From: Bos javanicus
Taxonomy: Eukaryota > Chordata > Mammalia > Artiodactyla > Bovidae
Reading direction: 5' to 3'
NCBI RefSeq assembly: GCF_032452875.1
Contig: NC_083877.1
Location: 42,767,724 to 42,831,723, forward strand
Length of the DNA: 64,000 nt
Shown here: positions 11,601 through 21,800 of the stretch, piece by piece
How positions within the stretch are numbered: the stretch's first letter is position 1
How the letters are laid out: every line of letters begins with the position of its first letter
Notes under the pieces: generated by a model
The model's database searches: none
Told to the model about the DNA's origin: nothing
The model's input: the letters and a program-made list of their open reading frames with translations, nothing else
Position numbers and translations under genes: made by a program

Positions 11601-12676
11601 TGGCAACCCACTCCAGTGTTCTTGCCTGGAGGATCCCAGGGACGGGGAAGCCTGGTGGGCTGCCGTCTATGGGGTCGCACAGAGTTGGACACGACTGAAG
11701 CGACTTAGCAGCAGCAGCAGCATGGTAGTTCTTTTTTAATTTTTTGAGGAATCTTTATGCTGTTTTTCATATGACTGCCCCAATTTACACTCCCCTCAAC
11801 CATGCACAAAGATTCTCTTCCCTCTACATCCTCGCCAACGCTTATTTCTAGTCTTTTTGATAACAGCCATTCTAACAAGTGTAGGGTGCGGTCTCATTGT
11901 GGTTTGATTTGCATTTCCCTGATAATGATGTAGAGTATCTTTTCATGTACCTGTTCTCCATCTGTATGCCCTCTTTGGAAAAATGTCTATTCAGATATTT
12001 TGCCCATTTTAAAAATTGCATTGTTCAGGGTTTTTTGCTGTTGAGTTGTATGAGCTTATATATTTTGGATATTAGCCCCTTATCAGATATATGACTTGCA
12101 GACATTTTCTCCTGTTCAGTAGGTTGCCTTTTCATTTTGTTAATGGTTTTCTTTGCTGTGCAGAAGCCTTTCAACTTGATGTATTTCCACTTGTTTATTT
12201 TTGCTTTGTTTTTACTTTTAGTGTCAGATTCAAAAAATCATAACTACAACTGATGTCATATTTTATATTTAACATGCAAAGGAGTTCTATGCCATAATAT
12301 ACATATTTGGAAAAACTCAGCAGAATTATTGACATAACCAGAACAACTAAACTTTCCAAAGTCTAGATTAGTTCCTAGCATGAATTTCATTTAAAGTAGT
12401 ACTCTAGGACTACTGTTCTAAAAGTCATTTTGAATGTGTAGGATGATATGAACATGTACTGTGTGTACTTTCTTAAAAAGCCAATAAAACAAATTTATTT
12501 TTAATGCTATGAGAGTAAAGGTCAAATTACATTAACTTTTAAAATTTTCTTCTTTTTACAGGAACCTCAAGTATTTGTTTCTAAGTGATCTTCCTGGAGT
12601 AAAAGAAAAAGAAAAAATTGTTCAAGCCTTTAAGACATCACTGCCTTCTCTGGAGCTAAAATTGGACTTGAAGTAA
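8556..12676 (+). CDS. DMAC2L: DMAC2L (ATP5S), ATP synthase factor B / subunit s; whole coding span, four exons
   Basis: The joined exons (8556-8662, 9549-9757, 10324-10495, 12562-12676) give 603 bases, or 200 residues plus stop, the family's normal length. The product is coupling factor B, a matrix-side peripheral protein of the inner mitochondrial membrane linked to ATP synthase coupling and related to the complex I assembly factor DMAC2. Residues 1-25 are basic, without a clear acidic cluster, and form the import presequence. The mature chain starts at about residue 26 (FWGWLNAVFNK), giving 175 residues, as known for bovine factor B. Residues from about 60 onward form short leucine-rich repeats ending LKLDLK. 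All junctions are GT/AG and keep frame. The gene is divergent from L2HGDH and convergent with CDKL1. Two ATG codons in tandem open the frame; the first was taken. Confidence 0.95.
9549..9757 (+). CDS. DMAC2L: DMAC2L second coding exon (residues 36-106)
   Basis: The exon follows CCCCACAG and starts with the last base of Lys36. It encodes VDHDRIRDVGPDRAASEW at the start and SIGFDHM at the end, almost identical to human factor B as remembered. The donor GTAAGT starts at 9758. This is the factor B N-terminal domain leading into the first leucine-rich repeat (YKIQAIDATDSCI). Confidence 0.95.
10170..10281. mobile_element. Small palindromic DNA-transposon-like relic (MITE)
   Basis: The left arm AGTGACTAATTGTTCCAGTT matches, imperfectly, the reverse complement of the right arm ending CAGGACAGTTGATCATCT. 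The element is about 110 bases with no coding capacity, as in old mammalian MITEs. The family was not named from memory. Confidence 0.5.
10324..10495 (+). CDS. DMAC2L: DMAC2L third coding exon (residues 106-163)
   Basis: The exon follows a pyrimidine-rich CCCCTCCAG. It encodes EGLQYVEKIRLCKCHYIEDG and continues through LSQLENLQKSMLEMEIISCG to ALHHF, ending two bases into Arg163. The donor is AG|GTAGGT at 10496. Two leucine-rich repeats are visible, with spaced L/I and C residues (IRLCKCHYIED; LEMEIISCGNVTD). Confidence 0.95.
11010..12255 (-). repeat. Antisense L1 fragment, split by BOV-A2
   Basis: Antisense L1 landmarks are visible: CTTATTTCACTTAGCATAAT near 11181, TTATCCACTGACCCATCAG near 11293, TTGATTTGCATTTCCCTGAT near 11905 and TTTTGCTGTTGAGTTGTATG near 12034. 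A BOV-A2 sits at 11446-11720. Confidence 0.85.
11446..11720 (+). repeat. BOV-A2 SINE inside L1
   Basis: Complete plus-strand element from CGGAGAAGGCAATGGCACCC to the AGCAGCAGCAGCAG tail. It splits the L1 motif GAATCATA/ATGGTAGTTC; only a few duplicated bases (CAT) are visible. Confidence 0.93.
12562..12676 (+). CDS. DMAC2L: DMAC2L last coding exon (residues 163-200 and stop)
   Basis: The exon follows CTTTTTACAG. It completes Arg163 and then encodes NLKYLFLSDLPGVKEKEKI through SLPSLELKLDLK and stop TAA at 12674-12676. The terminal leucine-rich motif matches the factor B C-terminus. Confidence 0.95.
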
Positions 12677-13260
12677 AATAATATTTCAAAAAGTATCTTA
12701 ATTCAGTGTAGAGTGTCATTTTAAATTGATCCTTAACAGCAACAAATATTATATGGTTATCAGCAGAACTATAAGGATGTTATATCATGACATTTTTAGC
12801 AGGGTCCATCATGTAGAAAATAAACATTCAGATGTGATTCACTAAAGTTACTAAGTTGGAATTAAGAATTTATGTACACTAAATCATATTAAATGCAAAT
12901 CATATACCCTTTTAATTTTAATATATTTATTTTATAATGGTATCTATATAAATATCTTGATGTAGATACTTAAGTTCTTTAAAATGATTTAAATGTATAG
13001 TACAGATATTTAACAGTAATTTGTTTCATTTTAAAGTTATTGAAGCATGTTACTATAAATGTACAATTATGAAAAACTGAAAGCTAAATTTCAGATTCAT
13101 TGAGATGGAGTCAATTATGCAAAGTAATCAGAGGTTGCTGGAGCATTCCCATTCTTCCCAGGATTTGCATGCATTTCTCATGATCCTGCATATCTGTGCT
13201 CTTTGTAACATACATCCTTTCTCTGAATAAACAGTTTCTGGCTAATTTGTCTAGTCTGTA
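12677..13260 (+). other. DMAC2L: DMAC2L 3' UTR with poly(A) signal
   Basis: AT-rich sequence follows the stop. A canonical AATAAA lies at 13226-13231, followed by T/G-rich sequence (TTTCTGG, TTTGTC), giving a UTR of about 560-580 bases. Further AATAAA motifs at 13331-13336 and 13684-13689 could serve as alternative ends. Confidence 0.6.
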
Positions 13261-15689
13261 GGCTTAATCTGGTGTTTTATTAAAACTAGACCTAAATACT
13301 TGGCTGGATTTAAATAACTTTGCTTATTCCAATAAACCAGAGGAAACAATGATGAAGACCAGCACAGCTTTACCTATTTTTTGCTTAAATTTAAAAACTG
13401 CTTAAAGAGGAAAAATTTAACACGTCAATTAGAAACTAATTTGTATTCCCTCATATATGTTGGATAGTATTTCCCATGAGTGTAAGCACAAAATTCACTT
13501 TATATCTAGAACTCAGTGATAATGAATATCACAAATAGATAAAAATCAGATCTTTATTTTTACCTCTTTGAAATGGCCCTGATTCTATTATTGTTAGTTA
13601 TATGCCAATTTGTTTGTGGATGTCTATATGTTTGGTTTGAACATTATTCTGTTAGATATAACCTTGACTGGAGATAGTTTTAAAATAAACACTTTCTGTA
13701 ATGCACTCTTATAGTAGAAAAATGAATTTTAGTTGTGTTTAGAAACTGGGTTATGTAAATAGCACATGCCATAAATGATATACTATTTACTAATATAATT
13801 GCCACTGTCATTTAAAAAATCAGAAAATGTTTGTCTCATGTGAAACAGTGGTGATTCCATGATGAAGAAAGAAAGGATCACGGATATGGTTAAGTATAAG
13901 CATACATTTTATAGAAGTCAGAAAAAAATGACCACTTCTATCTCAGGTTTGTTTGATTACTATGTGATGAAGCACCTGATTGGCCACAAGTTAGTCTGGC
14001 AACACTTTTCTATTCTGAATGGGATTCTTTAAAAATACTGGATAAATTAGGCAGTTGCAGTCATCTGCCTCGTCAGGTGCATTGTTAGGAGTAAAGAAAA
14101 AAGAAAATACAAAATTTACACTACTGCAGAAGTTGGATGTCCTTCTTTGTCATTTGAATCAAAGTCTATGTAACAAGAATTAGATTATATTGTGACTGGT
14201 TATTTAGCCCACTGTCAGCTTTATGCAAGAAGCTACATACATCAGGAAGCCTCAGGCTATCATTAAACTGGCTGGGATACTCAAAATTATTGAACAGATG
14301 CCAGAATTTGGTAGATCACTGTGTAGTAAGTAAAAACCGTCAAATGCTGTCATGAAGAAAATTAATATGGCAGTAAATTAAAGTGCAGAAGAAATGTTTT
14401 GAAGATATAGTAAACAGTAAAATATGTCTTCAAAAACCATGGCTGAGAACTGCTAGGAAATAGCAGCACATCAATCAAGAATGGGGTTGAGCAATAAGAA
14501 ACAGACTTATTGCTTCATATTGCCCTTATGTCCAGGGGACAAAGATGAAAAAGCTTTTTGAATAGAAGCAATAGGCCAAATCAAAACTAATTATATGTCA
14601 TCATTTTAAGTACCACTGTACAAAGCTAGCAATTCTCAATAATATCACTTTGGCCTATTGTTGTTAGTGTTTAGCTGTTAGGTTGGTATATATACACACA
14701 CATATGTGTGTGCAGTATACATATATATACAACATATACATAGAGTGTAAAAAGATATTTCAGGGAAAACATAATGTCTCTTATGATCCAAGTGAAAGTT
14801 TATAAGCAGTTTCTTCCAAAACCCAGATCACTGTATATGGTCCTGCCTGTTGCTCTGTCTCCAGGTCTGAGGCAGAACTGGAGAGAATGGAGTACTAATT
14901 ACTTTCAGGCTGGCAGGCTGAGTTCCTGCAAAGCCTGTAGATCTTGTTCTACCCCTTGGTCAACTGCCAAGCTTCATGCCATTGTTTGCAAGGGTAACTG
15001 GGTGAACAAATGTAGACAGATTATAGTCAACCTATCTTGCCTGCAAAAATGACTAAGATGCATCCTTTACTAAAGGTTAAGACCAAAGTATATGTAAGAA
15101 GTGTCTATAAACACATCATTAAATATATAAGCAGATAAATTACAGTCCTTTTATGATAACCCACATGATTTTAAATATTTTGAATGACTCAAATATTCAA
15201 GACGTTTCCATATATAAAAATCAAGAACTAGAACAAGCAGGAAATGGAATTTTAAATATTTTGCTTTTAAGAATTAAAACCCTCCTTAAATATGATGAGA
15301 AAATCTGAAGAAGCAGGAGACAGGTCTCAAAGCAACAGAGATCCAAAAAAAATATATGGGCATTCTGTAATCCATTTTCACCTGTTCTATCTGGTACGAT
15401 TATAGCATAAATCTTTTTTCTTTTGCATCTCTATTTTGCCAGAGGTATGGGCAAGTACAGTAGATACAGTTTATATTCTGTCCATTAGCTCAGCTACTTA
15501 GATACAATAAAAATACAAATGAAAATCCAAAGAAGTTGTTCCCTTCTGTTCTGGACAGCATTGTCATGCATGGAAGACTGCCTCTGGAATTTTCCTTCAC
15601 ATCTTGCCATTTGGCCTCCCCCACTTAGTTACTTAATTTTCTCCTGAGGCTTCTTCCAACGTTGTGATTGTTTTCAACCAAATGTGTGT
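13261..15689. other. Intergenic region between convergent DMAC2L and CDKL1
   Basis: About 2.4 kb of AT-rich sequence separates the two gene ends. It contains a mixed TA/CA microsatellite at 14686-14745 and otherwise no recognised gene or young repeat. One or both 3' UTRs may extend into it. Confidence 0.6.
14686..14745. repeat. TA/CA microsatellite
   Basis: Alternating purine-pyrimidine tract with mixed ATAT, ACACAC and GTGTGT blocks. Confidence 0.7.
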
Positions 15690-15695
15690 TTTATT
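15690..15695 (-). terminator. CDKL1: Candidate CDKL1 poly(A) signal
   Basis: TTTATT on the plus strand reads AATAAA on the minus strand, about 46 bases past the stop codon. It would make a very short 3' UTR, so a more distal signal is also possible. Confidence 0.35.
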
Positions 15696-15740
15696 CAAAT
15701 TGATGATCAACTCTTTTTTTATCATCAATCTCCAAGCTCT

Positions 15741-15848
15741 TTAAATGTTTGGAAAATGGTAGTTAAGTTTCTTGGTGTTATAGCAATGTTTCTTGTTATC
15801 CAGAGCTGGAAGGATGCTGCTGCTGGTCAGCTGAGGTAGGCACTGCAA
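15741..15848 (-). CDS. CDKL1: CDKL1 last coding exon (C-terminal 35 residues and stop)
   Basis: The exon follows GTATTTTCAG and encodes LQCLPQLTSSSILPALDNKK, then HCYNTKKLNYHFPNI and TAA at 15743-15741. This is the conserved CDKL1 C-terminal tail; human ends NYRFPNI. Confidence 0.95.
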   Translation of the reverse strand: MQCLPQLTSSSILPALDNKKHCYNTKKLNYHFPNI

Positions 15849-18800
15849 CTGAAAATACAAAACAGAGTTACGTTCAATGCCACACACTTTTTTCATTATC
15901 CATAACACGGTCAAAAAAAGGTCAATTTTTTCAGCACAGAAATACTCTTTCTGCATAGAATCCAGGATCTGAGAGAAAAAGAATGTTTACATCTGGAGCT
16001 CAGGGGCTCCAATCAAGATGGAGGAATTGATGGACATGGAGCTCAGTGCCTCCTGTAAATCTGGTCTCTGCTTTTCAAGATTTATTGTTTATTATAAAGC
16101 AAAACATGTACTTTAAAGGAAATTGAGAGGATATGAAAAGGAAGGAGAAATCTACATGTTAACAGTATTGGGAAAAAAAGCATAGATTCACAGGAGTTAA
16201 GAGCTTGCTGGGACCTTGAAGTGAAGTCGCTCAGTCATGTCTGACTCTTTGCAACCCGTAAACTGTAGCCTACCAGGCTCCTCTGTCCATGGGATTCTCC
16301 AGGCAAGAATACTGGAGTGGGTTGCTATTTCCTTCTCCAGGGGATCTTCCCGACCCAGGGATCAAACACAGGTCTTCTGCATTGCAGGCAGACGCTTTAG
16401 AGCTTGCTGGGACCTTAGGGATCATTTAAGCCAATACCTTGTCTTACAGCAAAGAAAACTGATGTCCGAAGCACTCAGATGATTTGGCCACCTACTACAT
16501 TACTTAAAAAGGCAAAACTGCTCCTTTAATGCTGCCAGAAAATGTTTGAATTCATCCTCAATGTCAAATGAAGGCAAGGGAACACATATTTTTTATGGTA
16601 CTATATGGACTTAGGTATCTGAAAAATGAATACTTTTCAGGACTTTTAAATCAAACCTACAAGCGATATACAAATTAGTGAGGTTCCCCTATTCTTTCAA
16701 GTAAAAATATTTATATCAAGACGCTGTACTCCTGAACACAAAGAAACAGTAAGGTAAGAGGTAACTCTGAGGGGAAAGTCTATCTGCTTTGTATGAAAAG
16801 CATTCTTAACTTCCTAACTCTGGTCTATTTTAGGGCACTGGGTTTCATGTTGTACCTGTTCCTAATGGAGCATCCACCCTCTTCTCTCCTCCAAACCTCA
16901 CAAACACCACCCAGATACCACTCAGCAATGGAAGCTGCAAAGGGAAAGACTAAGCAAGATAATTTAAAGCTTAAGGGGCACCTGAGCAGATGAAAGAAGC
17001 AATCAGGAGCAGCCAGCTCATCCTAACTGTGGCTCCAACTACAATCCATTCTAAATCTTTACAGCTCTTGGCTTATGACAAGACAATGCAAGGCCACTCT
17101 TCCCACTTTATAGCAATCACAAATCTTCACAGGCTCCCAGTGTGCAGCCTGGATGCTGTGCTCTGGTTAAAGGTACTGTTCTGCTGTTCTCGTTGAAAGC
17201 AATCATCACCACGTTTACCACAGCCAACTCTGATGATTAACGGGTCAAGGAGGAAAACAGTTCCTTTTTCAGATAAAGCTGGAATGTCAATCAATACTGA
17301 AGGTAAACATGATGACAGAGAGCCGCCTGGGGTAAATTTAATTTCATTTTCCAAAGCACAAGAAGCATGCTCAGCGGAATTCACACCCTTGTCTCTGTCT
17401 GGGACCTGTGCTCCTGCACAGCAAAAGCCCTGGCCCCTGGGTGGCAGCAGGGAGCCACGAGGCAAGGTCATCTTCAGGATTCAGGAAGAAGGGCCCTTAG
17501 CAGTAAGTGTCTCTGGGACCCTGGCTGGTAGATCTTGTGATCTGTGTGTCCTCATGCAAAAATAACAGGATGCTGGAACTGCAAGCCTCAACCGACACCT
17601 CAAGTATAGATTCAGACTCTATACCAGATGGCAGGTATGAACTCATCTGATATTGCAACCTCGCATGCTTCTGTAAAGCAGTGCCCCATTTTTACCCCTG
17701 GCAAGTGCTTTCGGCTCTGTCGTAGGGTCTTCCTTGTTGGTTTCTCATGCTGTTTTGCCGAATCCACTATTTCTCTGATACTGTCAAAATACGAATGCTG
17801 CAACAGCTGCTCACACGTCAGTCTCTCGGCAGGATTCATGTGGAGACAGCCCTAAAAGACAGAAAACCCCCTCTTCTTACTCTCTAAAACTGTATAAACT
17901 TATTAATATCATTTTTTCTTCTTTGAAATATTAAACTCTTCAGTTGGGAACAAAAGGAGGAAAAAGTAAGAAAAACACACCAATCATGACTTTCATTCCT
18001 TCCACAATCATTCCTGAATGGGTAACCACATAATGAATTAATAAATAGTTCTAGGAATAGTAACAAATCCTTTTCTTCACCTTGTTCTGTTCTTGAGGCA
18101 TTCAGTGCTCTGCCCTGAGGGAGTAGGACATGATTTTTGAGTTCACCTCACTGTCTCACTAGAATAATCCTCCTAACCCATTTTGGGCACTTGACTATAC
18201 TTTGTAAAACCTAGTTTTTTTATTTAAAAAATAATATCTACATGTGATAAAAACAAACTTCATACAGTATGTAGCAAAGTCTCTTCATCACTCTAGTTCT
18301 CCTATTCTGTCTTCTAAAATCAGTCATTTTTTGTTTGTTCTTACAGAAATAGCCTATGTGTTACATGTATGTAAGAGAGAAGAGACATACCTCTCTCTAT
18401 GTTACATCATTCTTAACTACTTGCTCTGCCATAGGCTAGAGGGCTCATACTTAGATAGATTAAATCTCACAATTACATGCCTCAAGGAACTGTCTCATTT
18501 CTAAAATTATAAATGCATCAGTAAATGTTCTAAATACTTTTTATCATGGGTGGGACATTGACCTTAACTTGCAAATATTTTAATTGGTACCTCATTTTAC
18601 ACAAGGGCTATATACTTTTGAAAATGTGTATGGAAATCAAGTTTTAAAGTTGAAACCTACTTTCAATATATTAAAGTGTTGGTTATTTAAAAGAATCCTA
18701 TGGCTAAACAGGTTTTTTTGTTTGTTTTTTTTTAAAGAAAAGGATTCTTTTTGTAAAAAAAAAAAAAGAATTCCTCCTCTTAAAAATTTACATTTCAAGT

Positions 18801-21800
18801 ACAATATTAGGGTTAAAGTGAAAAATACTTACAGTTGTTTTCACCGTTATGTGACTCATTTTAAAAATGAAAAGTACATATACTTTTCAAGTGAGAAGAA
18901 TAATTCTAAAAGGAACTCTTTTCAATCCATGGATTGACATAAATCATTCAGATTCCCCAGTGATACAGCTGCCCTGTACTCCCAGGTCTGTTGGAAGCCA
19001 TGATTTTACCTTTAAGAGGCCCAGGGCAGAATAAGAGATGTTTGGAAATTTTAATTCAAGTGGTTCCTGTTGAAAAAGAAAGAAAATAGGGATTTTATTT
19101 ACAGCATATATTCAAATATAAAGTTACTTCAGATTGAATTTTTCAGTGCGAGAAGCATTTTCCTGGAACCTTCCTTGCCTCCTCCACCCTCTGCCCACCC
19201 CACCTCCCACCTATGTCTGTTTCATAAGTTCCTTCTTTCCCCACTTCCAAAATGTTTTATAAGCTTATACTCTCCCCCATCCTCTAAACCGCTTTTCCAA
19301 ATTTTCTTCCTAACCATTTACCCCCTTTACTTCCTAAAGAACAGATTCAGGTAGCAAACGGTGAGGGAATACTAATGGAAAAAAAAAAAAAAAAAAAAAC
19401 ACTTGTCAAGCAATTGTTATTTCCCTGTTTTCTGCTCCAATTTATATAACTTGCCTTGTCTCAGAATAATGTTTGGCATTTCTAGAAAGGGGTCCTAATT
19501 ATGGCATTTACTGACATTTACCTAAAGGGAGCTATGTAACAAAGATTTTTTTCCCTACCCAGGTGAACAGACATTCTTGGTTTTCTGGAATAAACACTGT
19601 TCTCTCCTCCCACAGGAGCCTGCTGTCCCCCTGATTACCCTACTGTTTAAAGAGTCTCCTGAGCAGACATCCATCAATCTCCCTTTGGTCATTTAAGGCT
19701 ATTTGGCTCTGGTCACAGGCAGGCGACAATCAGGAGTGATAAACACTATAAAATAGAAGGAATGCCGTGTGTCAGGCAGACAGGCCAGTTCAAGTCTCCC
19801 ACACTGCAGGCGGATTCTTTACCGTCTGAGCCACCAGGGAAGCCCACACCACTGATAAAGAGGCTAAAAAGAAGGAAAACTGAGAAACTAAGAGCTAACC
19901 AGGCTGAGTAAAATAAATGACAAAGATGAATCGTGTGTATAAAGACGGCGGTTCCCTGGTGCTGCCATCAAGCTTAAGAGCACAGGGTTACTTAGTTCAG
20001 GGAACCAGCCAACAGCAACCCATTCCCAAGTGTGCAGTTATTCATCACTGATAAGAGATAAGAGCCTCAGTTTTGGAGTTGCCTAAGATCAACAGGGAAA
20101 AATAAAATCCTAAAGCAGATCTTTATGAGCCTTTAAGAGCAGCCCACTCCACTCCCAAAGCTAAACTATTTCTCTTGCTATTTTTGTGTGTTGAATCTGA
20201 GCACCACTGGAGACTGCCTTGACATTGCTGACACTGAGGTCTGCTGTTTCAGCCAGGACGCCTGGGATGAGGCCAGCTGGTTGGCTGTGATAGGCAGGGG
20301 CCCATCCTGCCTGCTTAGCCGGTTTCCCTGCCCCAGAAGCATGCAGGCCTCCTTCGGGCAGGGTTGGTGACAGGCAGAGGGACTCGGGCACAGATATTCA
20401 ACCTGTGCAGCCCCCACGCTGCGTCTTCCTGTGTTTCTGTCAACAGGAAATCCCCTGCAGGACAACCTCTGGGAAACCATGGGAAGCCTTTTACACTGAT
20501 GAAACCTGGGTTGTTTCTGAGGTTTCTCTGGTAGAAGAGCAAACAGGAAGTTCACTAAGGGATATTTAGTGTGACACTGGGCATGTCCAGGTCACAGGGG
20601 AGCACCTGGGTCACCTGCCATATGTCAGGTGTCATTCCTGCTTCTGTGGCCTTGAAGGCTCCCCGCTGCCCCACTTTTCCTATTCCCAGTGCTGCCGGAG
20701 GAGGGCGGCAGGGCAGTGGGAGGTGGGAGACTTCACTGAAGGACAGGCCCAGAGTTTGCAGGGACAGACAGCTCTGATGGAACTGGCTGGAGCCTCCACC
20801 TGGAAACTGAGCGATGGAGGAGGGTTCACTTCAGTGTGAAACTACCTTCCTTAGACAGTAGGAACTCAGGACTTCATAGACCTTAACTGTGCTCTGAAAT
20901 GTTTCTGATTATAATACAGGCTCATTAGAAGACACTTAAAAAAACCATAAAGAAAGAAACAAATTGTCCTACCACAAAGAGACATTCGCTGTAAGTATTT
21001 TGGTATACTATACCTTGCAGCCATTTATTTCATAAATATAAAAATCTTTATAGCCTGATTTTCTTGAGGTTGTCATATTATTTTATATTTGTACATGTAA
21101 ACATGTATATTTATTTAAAATTCATTAAAATTATGTCAAATTATGGATACTGTTTTATAACTTTTTTTCATTTAGTAATATGTTACAGACCTTTTTTTAT
21201 CAGGTGATTACATATGAATCTAATTATTTTTATTAGCTATGTGGTATTTCTATTGTAAGGACGTACCATAACCTATTTAATTAATTCTCTAAAGGAAATG
21301 ATTTCTGTTAAAGAATGTCATGTTTCCATCAAAAAATGTTTGCTGTATCTTTATACTCTTATCTAATAGTTTCACTGGACTAAATTCTTGAAAGTGGTTT
21401 AGACTATGCACATTTTAAATTTTTTCCGTTTTTGAAAAATATGTGTTTTCTCCACATTGGCCAAAAGAACAGGTATCAGAGTGAGGCTGGCCAAGCAAGT
21501 TCATCACCATTCTGCCCATGGGCTGGGACTGAGAGCACAGTAGAGTAGGGGTTTGGACCATGCTGGATTTTCCTGGAGGAGTCATCTTCTACAAGTTGAT
21601 CAGCTCTGAGCTTTGTAGCTTCAGCTGCTGAAAATGATGGACAGGCGAGTTTGGGGCAGGCAGCTCTGCAATCCTGTCCAACATGATGGCTATGCTCTGC
21701 TATGAGCTGTCTGTAAATTAGCACTGAAGGCCAGGGTCTTGTAGCGAATTTGCCCCTGTTTTCTTTTCCACTCTTAGACTGATCTTTTGGTGCCAAGTGG

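Larger units (their letters stand above)
8663..12561 (+). other. DMAC2L introns 2-4 (contents)
   Basis: The introns are 8663-9548, 9758-10323 and 10496-12561. The first is AT-rich with no feature beyond a short A run near 9340. The second holds a MITE-like palindromic repeat. The third is mostly an antisense L1 fragment split by a BOV-A2 SINE. Confidence 0.7.

Noticed and set aside
20178..20555. Open frame of 125 codons on the minus strand (also 20161-20391)
   Set aside because: It lies inside a CDKL1 intron with no splice or domain evidence and matches no family I know.
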